Shown: positions 35,827-44,667 of the stretch, one piece after another
How positions within the stretch are numbered: the stretch's first letter is position 1
Layout of the letters: each line of letters opens with the position of its first letter
NCBI RefSeq assembly: GCF_013408145.1
Contig: NZ_JACBZI010000001.1
Coordinates: 3,052,001 to 3,116,000, forward strand
Length of the DNA: 64,000 nucleotides
Direction: 5' to 3'
DNA from: Nocardioides marinus
GTDB taxonomy: Bacteria > Actinomycetota > Actinomycetes > Propionibacteriales > Nocardioidaceae
The notes under the pieces: model-generated
Database searches by the model: none
Seen by the model: the letters and a program-made list of their open reading frames with translations, nothing else
Told to the model about the DNA's origin: nothing
Made by a program: the position numbers and the translations under genes

Positions 35827-36804
35827 ATGCAAGACCGCAGGCTCACGCACATGGTGATGGAGCTCGTGGACCCAGACGGCATTCTGCTTCGCCGCGACGT
35901 GATCTCGGCGGGCTACGACGACAAGGCACTGCGAAGACAAGTGGTCGGAGGCGCCTTGAGGCGCATCCGACACGGCGCCTACTGCCTGGCCTCCCTCTGG
36001 GAGTGCTCGACGCAGGAGCGGCGACATCTCCTCTTGGTGAAGGCGGTGTGCCGCCAGTACGACGAGGACGTTGCTGTTTCACATGCCAGTGCCGTCCTCT
36101 GGTGGGGTGCACCGCTGGTGAGCGTGCGACCTGAGGCCGTGCACCTCACGCACCTCGACGGAGAGGCCGGCCGGCACCAGGCCGGGATCGTCCACCATCG
36201 CGGGGCCTGTCTCGTGAACGACGTGAGCCGCGTCGCTGACCACTGGGTGACGAGCCCGACCCGCACCGCCTTGGACAGTTGCCTGACGCTGCCACGCCCC
36301 TCGGCACTCTGCGTGCTGGACTGGTTCCTCCATGAGGGACTCACCACCACCGACGAGTTGCGGCAGAGGGCCATCGGCATGGGGAGGTGGCCAGGCTCGC
36401 TTCCCCTGATGCACCTTCTCGCCTTGACGGACCACCGCGCCGAGTCACCCGGTGAGACGCTGACCCGTCTGCTGATCCACGAGAGCAACCTCCCGGACCC
36501 GGTCTCTCAGCTCGACATCACCGGCACCGACGGGCGCTGGCTGGCTCGCGCCGACTTCGCGTGGCCGAACAAGATGGCCCTGCTCGAGTTCGACGGCCTG
36601 CGCAAGCTCACCAGCGACCTGCGGGACGGCGAAACGGCACTCGACGCCGTCGTACGCGAGAAGCGGCGCGAGGACCGCCTCCGCGAGGCTGGCTGGCTCG
36701 TCATCAGGATCACTTGGGACGACGTAGTACGCCACCCTGCCAGGACCATCGAGCGGATCCGAGCGTTCTTGGCGATGGCCGATGCCCGACCCGTTGCTGG
36801 GTGA
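35827..36804 (+). CDS. AbiEi-like N-terminal/DUF559 C-terminal protein, 325 aa
   Basis: Two-part protein common in nocardioform actinobacteria. The N-terminal part (about 1-110) looks like the winged-helix region of AbiEi-type antitoxins (RRDVISAGYDDKALRRQV ... RRIRHGAYCL). The C-terminal part (about 230-320) is a Vsr/DUF559-like PD-(D/E)xK nuclease fold: ARADFAWPNKMALLEFDG (Asp and Glu), then EKRREDRLREAGWLVIRITW. No AbiEii toxin follows. Codon use is visibly less GC-biased than in neighbours. The start is uncertain: I used the ATG at 35827. Inverted repeats flank the gene on both sides, so it may be a transferred cassette. Confidence 0.72.
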   Translation: MQDRRLTHMVMELVDPDGILLRRDVISAGYDDKALRRQVVGGALRRIRHGAYCLASLWECSTQERRHLLLVKAVCRQYDEDVAVSHASAVLWWGAPLVSVRPEAVHLTHLDGEAGRHQAGIVHHRGACLVNDVSRVADHWVTSPTRTALDSCLTLPRPSALCVLDWFLHEGLTTTDELRQRAIGMGRWPGSLPLMHLLALTDHRAESPGETLTRLLIHESNLPDPVSQLDITGTDGRWLARADFAWPNKMALLEFDGLRKLTSDLRDGETALDAVVREKRREDRLREAGWLVIRITWDDVVRHPARTIERIRAFLAMADARPVAG

Positions 36805-36807
36805 CCG

Positions 36808-36876
36808 AAACTGCCGCTGGTCTCATGGAGTTCCGGTCGACCAGAGCCTGTTTCACCACCCGGGTGGTGAAACAGG
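36808..36876. repeat. CCCGGG-palindrome repeat element, copy 3
   Basis: Leader (gaaactgccgctgg...gttccggtcgacc) and a 30-bp perfect palindrome at 36847-36876 centred on CCCGGG. It follows the AbiEi/DUF559 stop by 4 bp and also lies at the end of the convergent membrane-protein gene. Confidence 0.85.
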
Positions 36877-36883
36877 CGCCTGG

Positions 36884-37447
36884 CTAGGGCTTACAGACCC
36901 GGCAGGGCGTGAGGTGGGCGGCGTCGGGGCCAGCGGGACGCAGGTCGTCGCGGTGGGCGACGAGCGAGCAGTCGCGGCGGTGCAGGGTGGTGCCGTCTCC
37001 GGCGACGACCGGGAGGGCCGCGGCGTCGGTGACGGGGGCCGAGACGGCGGCGGCGCGCGAGGTGACGTCGGCGAGCACCAGCAGGGTGTCGGCGAGCCGC
37101 TTGGAGGACTCCCGGCCGTCGTCGGCGAGCCGGGCCAGCCACGCCCCGAAGTAGAGGAACCCACCGGTGAAGGTCAGGCCCAGGCCCAGCAGACCACCCG
37201 AGACGAGGTAGGAGATCTGGTCGTACTCGTACGGCGTGTTGGCAGCGCCGTACCAGCCCAGCACGATCACCACGAGACCCAGCGGCAGCAGCACGGCGCC
37301 GGCCCAGAAGAGCACGACCTGCAGCAGCCGGTAGTTGTTGTTGACCAGCGGGGCCGCACCCGTGCCGCGCGACCCGGCGCGCGGCATGGCGGCGCCGGCG
37401 CCGAGGCGGGACCCGGAGGCGGGGGCGGAGACGGTGGTGTCGGTCAT
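36884..37447 (-). CDS. Small membrane protein with Cys-containing tail, 187 aa
   Basis: Unrecognised protein. A Gly/Ala-rich N terminus (1-40) is followed by two transmembrane helices (about 42-68 and 80-104) and a C-terminal domain with a possible coiled coil (about 110-135) that ends in HRRDCSLVAHRDDLR ... HLTPCRVCKP, three Cys and several His, possibly a metal site or disulfide. It is the last gene of the ABC-importer operon, 44 bp after the large secreted protein. The position suggests it works with the importer. Confidence 0.7.
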   Translation of the reverse strand: MTDTTVSAPASGSRLGAGAAMPRAGSRGTGAAPLVNNNYRLLQVVLFWAGAVLLPLGLVVIVLGWYGAANTPYEYDQISYLVSGGLLGLGLTFTGGFLYFGAWLARLADDGRESSKRLADTLLVLADVTSRAAAVSAPVTDAAALPVVAGDGTTLHRRDCSLVAHRDDLRPAGPDAAHLTPCRVCKP

Positions 37448-37491
37448 CGGGGACTCCGTTTCGAGCAGGGGGACGAGGAGGGGCGGGAGGG

Positions 37492-39345
37492 TCAGGCCTT
37501 GCGGAGGTCCGGCAGGCCGGACTCCAGGCCGTGGGCGCAGCTGACTCCGCCCCCGAGGGCGAGCAGACCGAGCCGGCGCAGGTAGGACCCCAGCACGGTG
37601 GCGCCGAGGATGCCGCCGAAGAACAGCGCCCCGGGGATGGAGAACAGCTCGGGCAGGCCCGCTCCGACCGGACCGGCGTCGGTGAGCGTGCCGGTGTCGC
37701 CGATGGCGGGCTCGCCGCCCGACGGGGCCGGGTCGCTGGCCGGCAGGTCGCCCCCGCCGGTCCCGAGGTCGCCGCCGGACCCGGCACCCGATCCGGTGTC
37801 GACGGGGCTGCTCGGGTCGTTGTCGGTGTCGCCGGGGTCGACGTCCGGGATCTCGATCTCCGGGCTGGTGTCGACCACCGCGCTGGCGTTGCCGAGGGTG
37901 ATGACGAACTTCGGGGAGAGGTTCAGCGCCGCACCGAGCAGGCTCTTGAGCTGGCCGGCCTCCTCGGGGAAGGGCAGCCCCGCGATCGCGTCGGCGATCG
38001 CGTCGATCGGGAGCCCGCCGTTGATGAGCTGGGTGCGCAGCACCGTGGCGTCGATGACGACCTGCAGGCCGCCGACGGCGACCGTGCCCTTGTCGCCCTC
38101 GCGCTCCTCGGTCGGCTGGGGCAGCAGCAGCTGCACGCCCAGCGCCTCGAGGGCCTGGTTGGGGTCGGCCGGGAGACCGGGGAGGTCCTGCGGGGTGCCG
38201 GCGGCCTCGAAGCCGTCGGTGCCGTAGCGGAACCGCTGACCGGCGATGGTGAGCGTGCCGTAGTCGGTCACGCCCTTGACCACGGCCTTGTCGCCGTCGC
38301 TGGTGGTACGCGCGGTGGAGACCATCCCGTCGAGGGTGATGATGCCGCCGAGCAGGCTCACCTCACCGACCGCCGAGCGGGAGACCGCCTTGACGCGCTC
38401 GACGCCGTCGTCGTCGACGCCCCGGGTCACCGTCGAGCTGGCGCCGATGCCGCCGACGTCGACGACCGCCGCGAGCTGCGCGGGGATCGGGCACTCGACC
38501 TCGTCCTCGGCCGCCTTGACGCCCTTGGCGCCCTTGGCGCCCGCAGTGCCCTTGGAGCCCGCAGCGCCCTTCGCGCCCTGGGCACCCGTGCCCGGCAGCG
38601 CGCCGCCGGTCAGTGTCGTGACGGTCTGGTCGAGCGTCGAGGCGAGCGACTGGCCCAGCCCGGGGATGCCCGGGAACGGCAGGTCCGGCAGTCCGGGCAG
38701 GCCCGGGATCGGGCCCTCGTCCTCGCCGCCCTCGCCGCCCTCGTCGGCCGGCGCCGCGTCGGGCTGCCCGAGCCGGCAGTCGGTGGAGTACCCGGCCAGG
38801 GCCGTGGTCTTCTCCGCCGAGGCGCTGGTGCGCGAGATGCTGCCGGGGAAGTCCTCGCTGGACTCCGAGGCGGGCCCGGCCGGGTGGTTCGAGTTCACCT
38901 GCACCGGGTAGCCCTGCTCGGCGATCGGGCCGGCGAGCTCCGGCGGCAGGCCGAGGTTCTCGACGATGGTCTTGAAGCCCTCGCCGACCGCGTCGCCGGG
39001 CCAGAAGTACGACGCCCGACCACGCGAGGTCGAGGAGTCGGCCTTGACGATGGAGTAGCCGAGGTTGAACTCGGCCTGCGGGCTCGCCGGGATCGGGATC
39101 GTCGGCTCGAAGATCTCCACCCGGACCGGCGTGGCCATGGTGGTGGCGGCGTACCCGGCGAACTCAGGGTCCGCGGCGCGCACCGCACCGGCGACGGCGG
39201 AGACCGATCCCGCGGCGACGGGACCTGCGGCCGGGGCCGCGGAGCCGGTCGTGACCGGCAGCGCCAGCGAGACCAGCGCGGCGGCCGCGAGGCCGGCCCC
39301 GAACCGGACGGCCGGGCGGGTGGTGGATGTACGTCGGCCGCTCAT
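37492..39345 (-). CDS. Secreted/surface protein with collagen-like stretch and C-terminal membrane segment, 617 aa
   Basis: Unrecognised family. Signal peptide at about residues 1-40; a long extracytoplasmic region follows, with an acidic/Pro-Gly linker (about 190-230) and a collagen-like Gly-X-Y run GAQGAKGAAGSKGTAGAKG (about 262-280). Next come beta-rich domains (about 290-480), a Gly/Asp/Ser-rich spacer (about 500-560) and a C-terminal hydrophobic helix IPGALFFGGILGATVLGSYL (about 575-595). The ATG overlaps the ATPase stop (ATGA), so it is translated with the importer. I infer an envelope-anchored partner that binds the substrate or guides it to the importer. Confidence 0.72.
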   Translation of the reverse strand: MSGRRTSTTRPAVRFGAGLAAAALVSLALPVTTGSAAPAAGPVAAGSVSAVAGAVRAADPEFAGYAATTMATPVRVEIFEPTIPIPASPQAEFNLGYSIVKADSSTSRGRASYFWPGDAVGEGFKTIVENLGLPPELAGPIAEQGYPVQVNSNHPAGPASESSEDFPGSISRTSASAEKTTALAGYSTDCRLGQPDAAPADEGGEGGEDEGPIPGLPGLPDLPFPGIPGLGQSLASTLDQTVTTLTGGALPGTGAQGAKGAAGSKGTAGAKGAKGVKAAEDEVECPIPAQLAAVVDVGGIGASSTVTRGVDDDGVERVKAVSRSAVGEVSLLGGIITLDGMVSTARTTSDGDKAVVKGVTDYGTLTIAGQRFRYGTDGFEAAGTPQDLPGLPADPNQALEALGVQLLLPQPTEEREGDKGTVAVGGLQVVIDATVLRTQLINGGLPIDAIADAIAGLPFPEEAGQLKSLLGAALNLSPKFVITLGNASAVVDTSPEIEIPDVDPGDTDNDPSSPVDTGSGAGSGGDLGTGGGDLPASDPAPSGGEPAIGDTGTLTDAGPVGAGLPELFSIPGALFFGGILGATVLGSYLRRLGLLALGGGVSCAHGLESGLPDLRKA

Positions 39346-40052
39346 GCGGCACCTCCCAGGATGACGTCGGACATCGTCTCGAGGATCTCGCCGGGCTCGC
39401 CGGTGGCGACGACGCGCCCACCCGACATCACCGCGGCGTAGTCGGAGATCTTCAGCGCCGTGCGGGCGAACTGCTCGATGCACAGGATGGAGACGCCGGT
39501 CTCGGTGATCCGACCGACGGTCTCGTAGAGCTCGTCCACGATCAGTGGCGCGAGACCCATGGACAGCTCGTCGAGCAGTAGCAGCGCGGGGTCGGAGGCC
39601 AACGCCCTCGACATCGCGACCATCTGCTGCTCGCCACCCGACATGGTGCCGGCGAGCTGCTTGCGGCGTTCCTTGAGCCGGGGGAAGTAGGCGAACGCGG
39701 TCTCGAGCACGGCCTCGGCCGGCACCCCGGCGTACGACATGAGCAGCAGGTTCTCCTCGACCGTGAGGTTCGGGAAGACCGAGCGACCCTCGGGGATGGT
39801 GCACAGGCCCAGCCGCGCGAGCTCCTCGGGACCGGAGGCCTTGACGTGCACCCCACCGAGGTGGATGTCGCCGGAGGTCTGCTTCTTCTGACCCGAGATC
39901 ACCTTCACGAGCGTGGACTTGCCCGCGCCGTTGGGCCCGAGCAGCGCCATCACCGCACCCTTGGGCACGACCAGGTCGACGCCCCGCAGCACCTCGATCC
40001 GGCCGTAGGCCGCGTGCAGGTCGACGATCTCGAGGATCGGCACACCGCTCAT
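39342..40052 (-). CDS. Branched-chain-type ABC transporter ATPase (LivF-like), 236 aa
   Basis: ABC ATPase with Walker A GPNGAGKST (about residues 39-47), signature MSGGEQQM (about 138) and Walker B LLLLDELSMGL (about 157). Sequence style is LivF. It overlaps the LivG-like gene by 4 bp upstream and the secreted protein gene downstream. Powers the importer encoded in this operon, together with the preceding ATPase. Confidence 0.93.
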   Translation of the reverse strand: MSGVPILEIVDLHAAYGRIEVLRGVDLVVPKGAVMALLGPNGAGKSTLVKVISGQKKQTSGDIHLGGVHVKASGPEELARLGLCTIPEGRSVFPNLTVEENLLLMSYAGVPAEAVLETAFAYFPRLKERRKQLAGTMSGGEQQMVAMSRALASDPALLLLDELSMGLAPLIVDELYETVGRITETGVSILCIEQFARTALKISDYAAVMSGGRVVATGEPGEILETMSDVILGGAA

Positions 40053-40933
40053 GCCTCGGCTCCTTCCCGGACCGCCGGGATCACGAGTGTGTCGTCAGTC
40101 ACAGCCGGCAGGTCAGTCACAGTGTGGCCCTCATCGACGCCGTCCTCGTCGGAATAGCCGAGATAGGCCTTCTGGACCGCCGGGTCACGGCGGATCGCGG
40201 CCGGGTCGCCGGAGGCGATGATCGAGCCGAAGTCGAGGACGTGGATGGTGTCGCAGACCGCCATCACCAGGTCCATGTCGTGCTCGACCATGAGGATCGC
40301 CCGCCCCTCGGAGGCCAGGTCGCGCAGCAGGTCGCCGAAGGCGTCGGTCTCGGTCTCGTCCAGACCCGAGGACGGCTCGTCGAGCAGCAGCAGCTTGGGG
40401 TCCCCGGCCAGGCAGCGGGCCAGCTCGAGCAGGCGTGCGGTGCCGGTGGGGATGGAGTCGGCGCGCTCGTTCGCGTACGCCGCGATCCCGACCCGCTCCA
40501 GCAGCGCGTCGATGTCCTTGCCGCGACCGCCGCCGGGCAGCAGACCGGCCAGCACGCCGCGGTGGATGTCGGCGGCCACCCGCACGTTGTCGCGCACCGA
40601 CAGCGAGCCGAAGGCCTCCAGCCGCTGGAAGGTGCGGCCCATGCCGCGCTTGGAGCGCCGGTGCACCGGCATGGACGTGACGTCCTTGCCCTGGAAGCGC
40701 ACCTTGCCCCGGGTGGGTCGCTGCAGCCCGGAGATGACGTTGAAGCAGGTGGTCTTGCCGGCGCCGTTGGGCCCGATCAGGCCGGTCACGGTGCCGGGGT
40801 CTGCGGTGAAGCAGGCCTCGTTGACGGCCGTCACGCCACCGAACTGGACGACCACGTGGTCGACCTCGAGCAGCGGGCCGCCGCGGGGGTCGGCACGGTG
40901 GCCGCCGCCCTGGGGGACAGGACTACTGGACAC
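40049..40933 (-). CDS. Branched-chain-type ABC transporter ATPase (LivG-like), 294 aa
   Basis: Walker A GPNGAGKTT (about residues 58-66) and Walker B LLLLDEPSSGLDETE are clear, with LivG-type length and the C-terminal AYLGY. The signature loop reads TGTARLLELARCL where LSxGQ is usual, so it is degenerate (the usual LSGGQ is replaced). A C-terminal extension of about 30 residues follows the domain. The GTG start at 40933 lies inside the end of the permease gene (11-bp overlap) and follows AAGGAG. Confidence 0.9.
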   Translation of the reverse strand: MSSSPVPQGGGHRADPRGGPLLEVDHVVVQFGGVTAVNEACFTADPGTVTGLIGPNGAGKTTCFNVISGLQRPTRGKVRFQGKDVTSMPVHRRSKRGMGRTFQRLEAFGSLSVRDNVRVAADIHRGVLAGLLPGGGRGKDIDALLERVGIAAYANERADSIPTGTARLLELARCLAGDPKLLLLDEPSSGLDETETDAFGDLLRDLASEGRAILMVEHDMDLVMAVCDTIHVLDFGSIIASGDPAAIRRDPAVQKAYLGYSDEDGVDEGHTVTDLPAVTDDTLVIPAVREGAEA

Positions 40934-42953
40934 CAGCGGTCTCCTTCCGGCCGTCGGTCCCGTCGGGACCTGGGGCACCGCCGAGTCCGACGGTGTCGAG
41001 GGTGTGGTCGGCCTGGGCGTTGGCGTCGTGCTCGGCCCGGGCCAGCTCACGCATGCCGCCGAGGGATCCGCCGGGCACCGGGAGCACCGGGATCCGCTCA
41101 CGGACCCGGGTGCCGTAGCGGCGGTCGAGCATGTTGCCGAGGCGGAAGAGCTGGTTGGCCAAGCCGTTGGGGTCGCGGGCCAGCAGGATCGCGCCGACGG
41201 CGATGACGACGAAGAACAGGCCGGCGATGCCGGGGTAGTCGGCCTGCAGGACCGGCAGCATCATCAGGCCGATGCCGCCCAGGGCGGCTCCGGTGACCGA
41301 GGTGACCCCGAAGACCACGGCCAGCAGCAGCAGCGTGAAGGAGCCGAAGAACTGGAACTCGGCCGCGCCGACGGTGCCGCGCAGGCCGGCGTACAGCGCT
41401 CCGGCCACCCCGGCCATGCCGGCGGAGACGGCGAACAGGCCGACGCGGAACCAGCGCTGGTCCAGCCCGAGCGTGCCGCAGGCCGCGGGGCTGTCGCGCA
41501 GCGCGACGAGCATCCGGCCCAGCGGACCGGCCCGCACGACGAGCAGCCCCAGGCCCATGACCACGAAGAAGAGCGCCATGACCCAGACGTAGGCGCCGGT
41601 CGTCTCCACCTGGAAGGTGAGGATGGAGAGCCGCTCGGCGTTCAGCGAGCCGTTGAAGCCGAAGGCGAAGTCGGCCTGGAAGATCATCTTGTCCATGATC
41701 ACCGCGAAGGCGAGCGTGGCCAGCGCGAGGTAGAGACCGGTCAGCCGGATCACCGGCAGCGCCACCAGGGCACCCACGCCGGCGGCCACCAGACCGGCCA
41801 TCAGCACGCCGAGCAGGTTGGGCTGGTCGACCTTGACGTAGGCCAGGGCACCGACCCCGACGAAGGTGATCTGCGCCAGCGACACGTGCCCGCCGTACCC
41901 GGTCAGCAGCACCATGGAGAGCATCACGATCGCGTACGTCGCCGCGGTGCCGACCAGGAGCAGGTTGGCCTCACTCATGCCGCTGGCCAGCAGCATCACG
42001 CCCAGCAGCAGCGCACCGGACCAGCCCAGCGCCTTGAACGGGCTGGGCAGCGGGGCCGAGACGATGCCCTTGACCTGGCCGATGCGCAGCTGCGCCTGGG
42101 GCATCGCGACGATCACGGCGAAGAGGAACAGCGCGGGCACGACGTTGCGCACCGAGTTGAGCAGGCCCTCGGTGGGCAGGTAGCCCGAGGCGTAGGAGGT
42201 GATCAGGCCCAGCGACATCGCGCCGACGAAGGTCAGCGGCAGGTTCTTCAACCGGCCCAGGATGGCCGCGGCGAAGGCGTTGATGACCAGCAGGAGCAGG
42301 GCGTAGTAGTCCAGCCCGATCGTGGAGACCAGCAGCACGCCGGCCAGGGCGGCCAGCGACGTACCGATCGCCCAGGAGAGCGCCGCGACCCGCTCCGGCT
42401 GGCCGCCGAAGAGCTTGAGCAGCTCGGGGTTGTCCACCGAGGCCCGCATGGCGGTGCCGATGCGGGTGCGGTTGAGCAGGGCGTACAGGCCGATCGCGAC
42501 GACGAGGGACAGCACGATGGTGAGGACCTGGTGGGCGGTGATGAAGAAGCCGAAGATCTCGTAGGAGGTGCCGGCGAAGAAGGGCTGCACCGAGCGCGCC
42601 TCCGGCGGCCAGACCTGCTGGGCCAGGCCCAGCGTCGCCACCAGGATCGCCACGGTCACCACCAGCGACACCGACACCGGGGCATCTCCCAGGCCGCGGG
42701 CGACGAAGCGCTGGAGGAACCAGCCGATCGCCGGGGCCACCACCAGCAGCACCAGGGCCAGCGCCAACGGCGTCGGCATCCCCTGGCGGACGCTGAAGTC
42801 CCAGAACACGAAGGACAGCAGCATGCCCAGCGCACCGTGGGCGATGTTGAACACCCGGGTGGTGGAGTAGGTCAGCACCAGCCCGGAGGCGGCGATGGCG
42901 TACGCCGCGCCGGAGACCAGACCGAAGACGGTGAAGGCGAGGAAGGAGCTCAT
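40923..42953 (-). CDS. Fused LivH-LivM-type ABC permease, 676 aa
   Basis: Single polypeptide containing both transmembrane subunits of a branched-chain-type importer: the LivH-like half (about 1-290, YSTTRVFNIAHGALGML) and the LivM-like half (about 330-620, GYGGHVSLAQITFVGVGAL and the EAA-like LRDSPAACGTLGLDQ). About 17-18 hydrophobic segments are seen. A hydrophilic C-terminal tail of about 50 residues is present. The ATG overlaps the SBP stop. Such fusions are known in actinobacteria. Confidence 0.93.
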   Translation of the reverse strand: MSSFLAFTVFGLVSGAAYAIAASGLVLTYSTTRVFNIAHGALGMLLSFVFWDFSVRQGMPTPLALALVLLVVAPAIGWFLQRFVARGLGDAPVSVSLVVTVAILVATLGLAQQVWPPEARSVQPFFAGTSYEIFGFFITAHQVLTIVLSLVVAIGLYALLNRTRIGTAMRASVDNPELLKLFGGQPERVAALSWAIGTSLAALAGVLLVSTIGLDYYALLLLVINAFAAAILGRLKNLPLTFVGAMSLGLITSYASGYLPTEGLLNSVRNVVPALFLFAVIVAMPQAQLRIGQVKGIVSAPLPSPFKALGWSGALLLGVMLLASGMSEANLLLVGTAATYAIVMLSMVLLTGYGGHVSLAQITFVGVGALAYVKVDQPNLLGVLMAGLVAAGVGALVALPVIRLTGLYLALATLAFAVIMDKMIFQADFAFGFNGSLNAERLSILTFQVETTGAYVWVMALFFVVMGLGLLVVRAGPLGRMLVALRDSPAACGTLGLDQRWFRVGLFAVSAGMAGVAGALYAGLRGTVGAAEFQFFGSFTLLLLAVVFGVTSVTGAALGGIGLMMLPVLQADYPGIAGLFFVVIAVGAILLARDPNGLANQLFRLGNMLDRRYGTRVRERIPVLPVPGGSLGGMRELARAEHDANAQADHTLDTVGLGGAPGPDGTDGRKETAGVQ

Positions 42954-44455
42954 CAGTTGACCTCGGTGATTCCGGAGCAGGTGTACTTGGTGCCGCCGAT
43001 CGGCACCCACTTGCCGCCCTTGACCTCGACGAAGCGCCAGCAGTCACCGGTGCGCTTCGGGCCGACCTCCTGCGGGGAGTGCAGGCCGTTGGCGGTCCAC
43101 TTCGTGACCCCGCGCATCGCCTGGATGAGCGCGGGCCGGGTGAGCTTGCCGCCGAGCTCGCTGGCCTGCTCGACGAAGAGCCGAGCCGCGGACCAGGCGA
43201 AGAGCCCGAAGAAGTCGGGCGTGGCTCCCGGCTTCGTCTGCTGCAGCCACTGGAGGTAGAGCTGCATCTCGGCGTTGCTCGAGGCCTCCTCGAACGGCAC
43301 GAAGTTGATGAAGGCGACCGTGCCCTCGGCCGCGCTCCCGGCGCCCTTGAGGTAGTCGGGGTGGTAGGCGGTCGGGTCGACCACGTAGACGTCTGGCTTG
43401 TAGCCCTGCTGCTGCATGGTCTGGGCGAGACGGACGTACTGCGGGATGCCCCCGAGGAACTGCACGTGGCGGGCGCCGTTGTTCTTCAGGCCCTGGACGT
43501 AGGGGGCGTAGTTGAACTCCGCGGTGTCCACGCTCTGCTCGTAGACGAACTTCATCCCGCGCGCCTTCATCGCCTTGGGCTGGAGCTGGCCGTTCTCGCC
43601 GGCCGCACCGGCGTTGAGGTAGACCATCGCGGCATTCTGCGCGGCCTCGGGGAAGGTCTTCTTCAAGAAGTCCGGCACGGCGTTCTGGAACTGGTTGGCC
43701 ACGGTGGACTGGGCACCGAAGCAGCTGCTGCACGAGGAGCGCGCTCCCGTGACGGCGGTCGAGCGGATGTCGGGCAGCCCGCAGTCGTCGGCGGTCTTCG
43801 CGCCGCCGGAGTCGAAGGCCGACATGGAGCCGACCGCGGCGAAGACGTTGTCGCACATGTCGACGTAGTTGCGCTGGTCGGCGCTGGCGTCGGTGCGGCT
43901 GTCGTAGTTCTTCAACGCGAGCGAGCGGCCGCAGATGCCGTCGGGGTTGCTGCGGTTGTAGTAGGCGACGAATGCCTTCACCGCGTCCTGGGCGGACTCG
44001 AAGAGCCCGGGCACCGGGCCGGAGATGTCCGAGGCGTTGCCGATGGTGATGGTGTCGTTGCTGATGCCGGTGGAGTTCTTGAAGCCGTCGCAGCTGCCGG
44101 TCGGGATCGGCTCCTCGGAGTCGTCGCCGCCGGAGGACCCGCTGCCCGAGCCGCTGCCCGAGCCGGAGGAGCCGCCGGAGCCGCTGGAGCCCGTCGACCC
44201 ACCGCCGGTGGAGCCGGTGCTGCCGCCGGTCGAGCCGTCGACCGAGCCGCTGGTGCCACCGTCGGCGCTGATCACCTCGCCGTCGGCCCCGACCACGACC
44301 CCGCCGGAGCCGACGGTCCCGCCGGCCACGGCCACCTCGTTCGGGTCGAGCTGGGAGCCGCAGGCGGCCAGGAGCAGGGCCAGGCCGGACGCGGCGATCG
44401 TCATCGACGTACGCCGGGCGCGGGGGGCGAAGCGGGGGGACCGCACGACGGTCAC
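42953..44455 (-). CDS. Type 1 periplasmic-binding-fold lipoprotein, ABC importer SBP, 500 aa
   Basis: Lipoprotein with lipobox LLLAACG (Cys about residue 32). A very long Gly/Ser-rich linker (about 60-115) lifts the binding domain off the membrane. The domain (about 120-500) has the type 1 SBP fold (TITIGNASDISGPVPGLFES ... ) with an unusual number of Cys residues, including CSSCFG. First gene of the operon. The GTG at 44455 follows TGGAGGTCAG. A KstR-like operator (one mismatch) lies 22 bp upstream. A paralogue is at 47750-49219. Confidence 0.9.
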   Translation of the reverse strand: MTVVRSPRFAPRARRTSMTIAASGLALLLAACGSQLDPNEVAVAGGTVGSGGVVVGADGEVISADGGTSGSVDGSTGGSTGSTGGGSTGSSGSGGSSGSGSGSGSGSSGGDDSEEPIPTGSCDGFKNSTGISNDTITIGNASDISGPVPGLFESAQDAVKAFVAYYNRSNPDGICGRSLALKNYDSRTDASADQRNYVDMCDNVFAAVGSMSAFDSGGAKTADDCGLPDIRSTAVTGARSSCSSCFGAQSTVANQFQNAVPDFLKKTFPEAAQNAAMVYLNAGAAGENGQLQPKAMKARGMKFVYEQSVDTAEFNYAPYVQGLKNNGARHVQFLGGIPQYVRLAQTMQQQGYKPDVYVVDPTAYHPDYLKGAGSAAEGTVAFINFVPFEEASSNAEMQLYLQWLQQTKPGATPDFFGLFAWSAARLFVEQASELGGKLTRPALIQAMRGVTKWTANGLHSPQEVGPKRTGDCWRFVEVKGGKWVPIGGTKYTCSGITEVN

Positions 44456-44476
44456 CTGACCTCCAGGGGTGAGAAC

Positions 44477-44490
44477 TAGAACGTGTCCTA
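44477..44490 (-). promoter_or_regulatory. KstR-like operator before the ABC-importer operon
   Basis: TAGAACGTGTCCTA fits TnnAACnnGTTnnA with one mismatch (GTC for GTT). It lies 22 bp before the SBP start, near the expected transcription start. Confidence 0.55.
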
Positions 44491-44577
44491 CTGGGTAACG
44501 ACCGCCACATCGGAAGGTGACGCGTCGCACACATGCAAAGGTGTGCCGCCCCGACTCGTATAGACCGTCTCGACTGG

Positions 44578-44591
44578 TGGAACACGTTCTA
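44578..44591 (+). promoter_or_regulatory. KstR-like operator before the sulfatase gene
   Basis: TGGAACACGTTCTA is an exact match to TnnAACnnGTTnnA. It lies in the 212-bp divergent gap between the ABC operon and the sulfatase gene. Confidence 0.62.
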
Positions 44592-44655
44592 GTTCTTCTC
44601 GGTCGCGGGGCCGGCTCAAAGTGTCAGAGGACTGACAGATCGCTGGTCGCGGCCC

Positions 44656-44661
44656 TACTGT
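44656..44661 (+). promoter_or_regulatory. -10 box TACTGT for the sulfatase gene, leaderless start
   Basis: TACTGT lies 6 nt before the ATG at 44668. Confidence 0.5.
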
Positions 44662-44667
44662 GCGGCC

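Noticed and set aside
36079..36435. Small toxin gene antisense to the AbiEi/DUF559 gene
   Set aside because: No ribosome site and no toxin-like motif; it lies wholly within the coding region of the plus-strand gene.
40218..43259. A 1,013-residue plus-strand frame opposite the ABC permease
   Set aside because: Gln/His/Asp/Gly-rich antisense shadow of the permease and ATPase genes.
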